DNA of 11,154 bases from Zygnema cylindricum. Its lineage: Eukaryota; Streptophyta; Zygnematophyceae; Zygnematales; Zygnemataceae. The position numbers were made by a program, and so were the translations under genes. Shown one piece after another: positions 7,674 to 11,154 of the stretch; position 1 is the stretch's first letter; every line of letters starts with the position of its first letter. The DNA lies in NCBI GenBank assembly GCA_037447655.1, contig JBBHKE010001477.1, forward strand, positions 1-11,154, read 5' to 3'. The notes beneath the pieces are model-generated. The model searched no databases, had not been told where the DNA came from, and saw only the letters and a program-made list of their open reading frames with translations.

Positions 7674-7675
7674 AA

Positions 7676-8326
7676 GGGCGTGTCCCCATGTAACCGATAT
7701 TTTGAAATGTTATTTTGGAATTTAGCGCTGATTTTACGGTGTACTTTTCAAAGTGTGCCTATGTCAATCGTTACTTGCGCGTTCATTATTTTGAATATGT
7801 GGCAGTTGTACACGTCGCCAATACTTGCGACACCTGTAGACACCAACAAACTGCTGACATTTGTAGACGCCAACTATCTCGGAACAAACTGCGGACATTT
7901 GTACGCCGCAAAGCGCTCCTGACATACTGGGACAGTTGTCGACGCCAACTGTCATTTGTAGACGCCCACAAGTGGACAACATAAGCAAACGGACAAACAA
8001 TTTTTTTTTCGTGTATTCTCCCAACTGCAAAAAAACAAATGAAAACTTTTGACGCGTGCAACCCAGGCTTTCTATTCGTCAATAGGGTAGTATTTTGATT
8101 AAAAGCAGGTCGCGATTTGCTTTCATTGCAAGTGTGAAGATGAGCTGGAAGTGGGTCGCGATGATAATACTGCCAAATCGCCGTACCTTTCAAGTTCCAA
8201 GATGACGCAAAGTGTATTTGAGTTTTTGCCCATTTTTCGTACGGCGTAATATTTTCAAGTAGGAAGTCCCATTTTCTGTGTAATAGACAGAAAAAAACCC
8301 TTACTTGAACACATGGGGACACGCCC
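7676..8326 (+). mobile_element. Family C copy 1 (651 bp), Harbinger-like, nested in B
   Basis: The left end GGGCGTGTCCCCATGT and the right end ACATGGGGACACGCCC are exact 16 bp inverted repeats, with TAA outside both (7673-7675 and 8327-8329). G-starting TIRs and a TAA duplication fit PIF/Harbinger-type MITEs. The interior has a degenerate array (7829-7975), a T9 run near 8001 and a right third with GAGCTGG at 8142. A 169-codon frame (7413-7922) runs across the B/C1 boundary, so it cannot be an original gene. An 89-codon frame (7715-7984) is shared in part with C2 but is broken there, so it is unlikely to encode a protein. Confidence 0.85.
7829..7975. repeat. Degenerate GACATTTGTAGACGCC array within C1
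   Basis: Units start with GACA at 7829, 7856, 7894, 7921 and 7931, and a last one (GTCATTTG) at 7951. The common form is GACAYYTGTAGACGCCAAC. Spacings are 20 to 38 bp, the first being 27. Similar units occur in C2 and, more distantly, at the start of the window. Subterminal repeats of this kind are common in transposons as transposase-binding sites, but that role is only inferred here. Confidence 0.6.
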
Positions 8327-8554
8327 TAATTAATCACTGGATGATGTGACCGCTTGGCTTCGAAAACACTTAATCGGACGGTCGACGTTGTCGCCCATAA
8401 GTTTGGAGAATATTGACGCGCCGACAGTAATCATGTTTAAAAAAAAATAATAAAAAATCAGTACGTCTTTGTACGAAAATGAGCTGGATCTGTATGAAAG
8501 TACACTTTTTCCAGTAAAGAACCCCACTTTTCGCATAATGGAGGTTCACCCTGC

Positions 8555-8917
8555 GTTTAAATTTGAAGGTCAATCGGTTGGACAGCTTTGACTTTCAAAA
8601 TATTGTTTCAACCGCTTAAACTTTTGTCGCGCTTGCGAACGTCGACCGTCATAATAAAATTAGCAATTCACACGCCCGGCAAACGTCTACGGTAACAAAA
8701 CTGCGGCAACTACATGTAAATAAGTGTTGCAAACAACCATTTTTTGTCGATACGTGAGCTCCACGGTGAGAGCACATTGGATGTTAACTTAGCCGCAAAA
8801 TTGAAATTTAGTCGTCTAAGCGTTACATTGAACTTAGACACAAATTGAAATGAAACCTCTTTAAACTGAAGTACTGTACATTTTGTACGAAAATATTAAA
8901 ACAAACGAAACAAAATT
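8555..8917 (+). repeat. A1 left arm, inner part
   Basis: It continues the left arm after element B and is the reverse complement of about 9049-9413. Shared landmarks are GGTCAATCGGTTGGAC, GCGCTTGCGAACGTCGACCG (one base differs), GTGAGCTCCACGGTGAGAGC and TTTAAACTGAAG. The inner limit is approximate. Confidence 0.85.
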
Positions 8918-9048
8918 TCGTTGTCAATGTAAGAATGTTGATTCGTAAATATTGTGGCTCGATTTAGTCGCGCGTGACGACGAGCATTTTTTTCATTTAA
9001 TTTCAATTGATATTTTTAAGCAGGTTTGTTTTATTATAGTGTACAAAG
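8918..9048. other. Central loop of A1
   Basis: This is the only unpaired part of the foldback. CAATGTAAGAATGTTG and GTCGCGCGTGACGACG here recur in A2 at about 10518-10575, so the loop is family sequence and not a captured gene. No open frame of note. Confidence 0.6.
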
Positions 9049-9521
9049 TTTACTTCGTTTCGTGCGTTTTAATATTTCCGTACAAAACTTACAATGCTTC
9101 AGTTTAAATAGGTTTTGTTTCAATTTGCGTCTAAGTTCAATGTAACTTTTAGACAACTAAATTTCAATTTTGCGGCTAAGTTACTATCCAACGTGCTCTC
9201 ACCGTGGAGCTCACGTAACGACAAAAAATGGTTGTTTGCAACACTTATTTACATGTGGTTGCCGCAGTTTTGTTACCGTAGACGTTCGTCGACCGTGTGA
9301 ATTGCTAATTTTAGTATGACGGTCGGCGTTCGCAAGCGCGACAAAAGTTTAAGCGGTTGAAACAATATTTTGAAAGTCAAAGTTGTCCAACCGATTGACC
9401 TTCAAATTTAGACTCAGCGGTACTTTCCTTGTGCCAATGTGTACTTTAAATTTACAATTTTTGACAAAATGACGTAAGTGATTGTGCGCAACCAAAACAG
9501 TCACTGCCATGATCAATTCCC
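9049..9521 (-). repeat. A1 right arm, uninterrupted
   Basis: This is the intact arm of the foldback. GACTCAGCGG at 9411-9420 is the unoccupied counterpart of the B insertion site, and GGCTAAGTTA at 9174-9183 is the unoccupied counterpart of the site into which C2 went in A2. Confidence 0.85.
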
Positions 9522-9529
9522 TTTTTTTA
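9522..9529. repeat. Right 8 bp target duplication of A1
   Basis: TTTTTTTA, identical to 7046-7053, directly after CAATTCCC. Confidence 0.65.
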
Positions 9530-10162
9530 TTATATAAATTTTTTGAACTTTTTAACATTTGTTTCTATATTTCTCCTTTACATCTCCATATTATAAAATT
9601 CTTAGCAACGTGTTATTAAGTTTTACTTATATTCGAACTGTACCTTCATACGGAAAATAGTGCAAAAAAAATGAAAAATTGAAACCCTAAAAATTGGAAA
9701 AAACGTTAAAACGGGTTAAGAGCCATTTTCAAAACGCTTGTCGCTTATAATGCCCATGGGGGCATACTTCATTATGACAAACTATCGTATTGGCTAACTT
9801 TTAGGAAAGTACAAAAAATACGCTTTGCGTTTCCGGCAGGACGCTTAACTTTTAGCGTTGCGACAATTTACGCAATGAATATGATCTGATGGAAATTCCC
9901 CCTTTGTAGAATAGGACAGAGTTGCGAATCCCCCCAAGTATTCCACACCCGTTTGTATCCACTGGGATGTGAGCGAATTATTACTGCCATGCCCGTATAG
10001 CGACAAAATGAACCCTAGACCACTGCATGGAAAGAAACGGCTTTGCAAGAAAAATAATGTTCGGCAAACACAAAGCTCCAGATGACACGTCATCGATACT
10101 TTTACTGAAAGTACATATTTCCATCGCGAAGCTGATGGTCAAAGTTTTTTGTTTTTAACTTT
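9530..10162. other. No gene recognised between A1 and A2
   Basis: 9530-9720 is AT-rich and contains GAAACCCTAAAAATT. 9860-10090 is less AT-rich, with an 82-codon minus-strand frame (9845-10093) lacking any recognisable domain. CTGATGGAA followed by CCCCC (9886-9902) resembles a family D right end but has no partner. TGCCCATGGGGGCA near 9752 is a small palindrome. Confidence 0.4.
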
Positions 10163-10726
10163 GGGAATTGCTAATCGCAAAGACGGTTTTTGCTGAGCGC
10201 AGGTAGTTATCAGAAATTGTACATTTGGAGTAGAGTTTCGTACAAGCTACGTACCTTTAAGTTCAGATTTGACGGTCAATCCGTCGAACAACTTTGACTG
10301 GCGAAATATTGTAACGGCGGTTAAAAATTGTCCCGCTTGCGAACGTCGACCGTCATGAAAAAAAAAACAATTCACATGGCCGGCGCAAGTTTACTGTAAC
10401 AAAACTGAGGCAGCCACATATAAATAAAATGGCTGCGCGCAAATAGTTACTCACTTCACGTGAGCTCCACTGTGAAAGCACACACTGACAATGTGAATCA
10501 ATGTGAAGTACTTTTTCAATGTAAGAATGTTGGTTCGTAAATAATGTGGCTTCATTTGGTCGCGCGTGACGACGCGTTACATTGATATTTATACGCGGGT
10601 ACGCTTTTATATTTTGTACGAAGTTTATTTCGTTTTGTGCGAGTTTATACATGTCGTACGTCGTCCTTTAATTTTTGTCCAAGTTCAGCGTAACGGTTCG
10701 CGATTAGATTCCATTTTTGAGGCTAA

Positions 10727-11154
10727 GGGCGTGTCCCCATGTAACCGATATTTTGAAACGTTATTTTGGAATTTAGCGCTGATTTTACGGTGTACTTTTC
10801 AAAGTGTCCCTATGTGAATCGTTACTTGCGCGTTCATTATTTTGAATATGTGGCAGCTGTACACGTCGCCAATACTTGCGAAACCCAAACTGCTGACATT
10901 TGTAGGCGCCAACGATCTCGGAACAAAATGCGGACATTTATACGCCGCAAAGAGCTCCTGACATACTGGGACAATTGTTGACGCCAACTGTCATTTGTTG
11001 ACGCCCACACGTGAACGACATAAGCAATCGCCTACGTGTACAAAATGACATTTGTAGACGCCCACAAGTGGACAACATAAGCAAACGGACAAACAATTTT
11101 TTTTTCGTGTATTCTCCCAACTGCAAAAAAACAAATGAAAACTTTTGACGCGTG
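10727..11154 (+). mobile_element. Family C copy 2, incomplete at the window end
   Basis: It starts GGGCGTGTCCCCATGTAACC after TAA (10724-10726) and follows C1 closely. The last 106 bases (11049-11154) are identical to 7953-8058 in C1. It differs by a short deletion near 10882 and by an extra 57 bp in its internal array. The right TIR and second TAA should be roughly 270 bp beyond the window if it has the length of C1. A 71-codon frame (10766-10981) has the same beginning as one in C1 but a different end. Confidence 0.85.
10991..11087. repeat. 40 bp direct duplication, period 57, in C2
   Basis: 10991-11030 and 11048-11087 are similar 40-base units (CATTTG, then GACGCCCACA, GTG, ACATAAGCAA). 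C1 has one such unit. The second copy is the one identical to C1, so the first is either an older divergent unit lost from C1 or an added copy that has since changed. Confidence 0.7.

Larger units (their letters stand above)
7162..8551 (-). mobile_element. Element B: family D relative nested in A1, interrupted by C1
   Basis: The left end GGGTAACCCTCCATCAGG (7162) and the right end ATGGAGGTTCACCC (to 8551) are imperfect inverted repeats. TGA (7159-7161) and TGC (8552-8554) flank it. Removing the element and one triplet restores the A1 arm in register with 9413-9414, so a 3 bp duplication is supported, with one copy since mutated. Without C1 and its duplication the length is 736 bp, against 737 bp for D. 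B's right terminus matches D's left and B's left matches D's right (CCATCAGG, then GTAAT.GTAC.G), so B is a D-type element in the reverse direction. No transposase is present. Confidence 0.75.
7054..9521. mobile_element. Family A copy 1: foldback / long-TIR element, interrupted (MULE-like)
   Basis: The ends are GGGAATTGATCATGGCAGTG and its complement. Without the insert at 7162-8551 and one copy of its 3 bp duplication, the element is 1075 bp: two arms of about 470 bp in inverted orientation around a loop of about 130 bp (8918-9048). The outer 108 bases of each arm (7054-7161 and 9414-9521) align without a gap. Long TIRs and an 8 bp duplication are seen in Mutator-like non-autonomous elements; hAT and P elements also make 8 bp duplications but usually have short TIRs. 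No protein is encoded. A second copy starts at 10163. Confidence 0.8.
10163..11154 (+). mobile_element. Family A copy 2, interrupted by C2 and cut by the window end
   Basis: It begins GGGAATTGCTAATCG and follows the A1 left arm in order: AGAAATTGTACATTTG, GACGGTCAATCCGTCGAAC, CGCTTGCGAACGTCGACCGTC (two short indels apart), CACGTGAGCTCCACTGTGAAAGC. It lacks about 110 bp of the inner left arm (8790-8905 of A1), then carries the loop and the start of the right arm up to GAGGCTAA at 10719-10726, where C2 is inserted. The rest of the right arm must lie beyond the window. It is more diverged from A1 than A1's arms are from each other. Confidence 0.75.

Noticed and set aside
7413-7922. 169-codon open frame on the plus strand, the second longest in the window
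   Set aside because: It starts in element B and continues into C1 across the insertion point at 7676, so the frame exists only because of the insertion. No domain is recognisable.
7715-7984. Frame beginning MEFSADFTVYFSKC, present in both C1 and C2
   Set aside because: It is shared because the DNA is nearly identical. The two copies differ by deletions and extra units that change the length and the C-terminal end, so there is no sign of selection on a protein.
7786-8322. 178-codon open frame on the minus strand, the longest in the window
   Set aside because: It lies inside C1, ends in the tandem array and is not kept in C2. The product is rich in Cys, Arg and His from array translation and matches no transposase I know.
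7054-11154. CRISPR array or clustered direct repeats with spacers
   Set aside because: The repeats in families A and C are degenerate, of uneven spacing and palindromic at the element scale, with TIRs and target duplications. There are no identical repeats with unique spacers of equal length.

Overview
This window reads as non-coding, repeat-rich nuclear DNA from a eukaryote. It is AT-rich (about 60% A+T by eye), stop codons are dense in all six frames, and no protein family can be recognised. I saw no ribosome-binding sites, operons, rRNA or CRISPR. The interpretable content is a set of non-autonomous transposable elements with clear terminal inverted repeats (TIRs) and target-site duplications (TSDs), plus hairpins, short tandem arrays and one tRNA-like segment. 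A few AAACCCTA-type motifs and the style of the elements would suit a plant, but the host cannot be assigned from sequence alone.

Layout. 1-170 is a degenerate array of 26-28 bp units. 170-1240 has only small hairpins. 1242-1310 is a tRNA-like segment with a good B box, perhaps a SINE head. 1519-1745 is a decayed relic of family C. 1746-2770 is unexplained. 2771-3019 is a 249 bp MITE (family G, copy 1). 3090-3560 is rich in TATCG/CGATA. 4185-4310 is a GC-rich tandem array. 4668-5404 is a 737 bp Harbinger-like element (family D, TSD TTA). 5422-5677 is family G copy 2. 5680-7045 holds strong hairpins and one weak open frame. 7054-9521 is a three-layer nest. 9530-10162 is unexplained. 10163 to the window end is a second long-TIR element (A2) interrupted by family C copy 2, which runs off the window.

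The nest is the best resolved structure. The outer element A1 is an almost complete foldback, with two arms of about 470 bp around a loop of about 130 bp, and an 8 bp TSD. Its left arm is split by element B, a relative of family D lying in the opposite orientation. B is itself split by element C1 (TIR starting GGGCGTGTCCCCATGT, TSD TAA). A1's intact right arm shows the unoccupied target for B in A1 and for C2 in A2, so these insertions can be read almost base by base without an outside reference. The order was A first, then B, then C. C1 and C2 share a 106 bp identical stretch, so C is probably the youngest family.

No element shown here encodes a transposase, so all appear to depend on enzymes supplied from elsewhere in the genome. 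I found no new biochemical system. The main leads are the nest and its internal empty sites, a hairpin kept by paired substitutions in family G, the resemblance between the window-start array and the array inside family C, several long palindromes, and an excess of GTAC.
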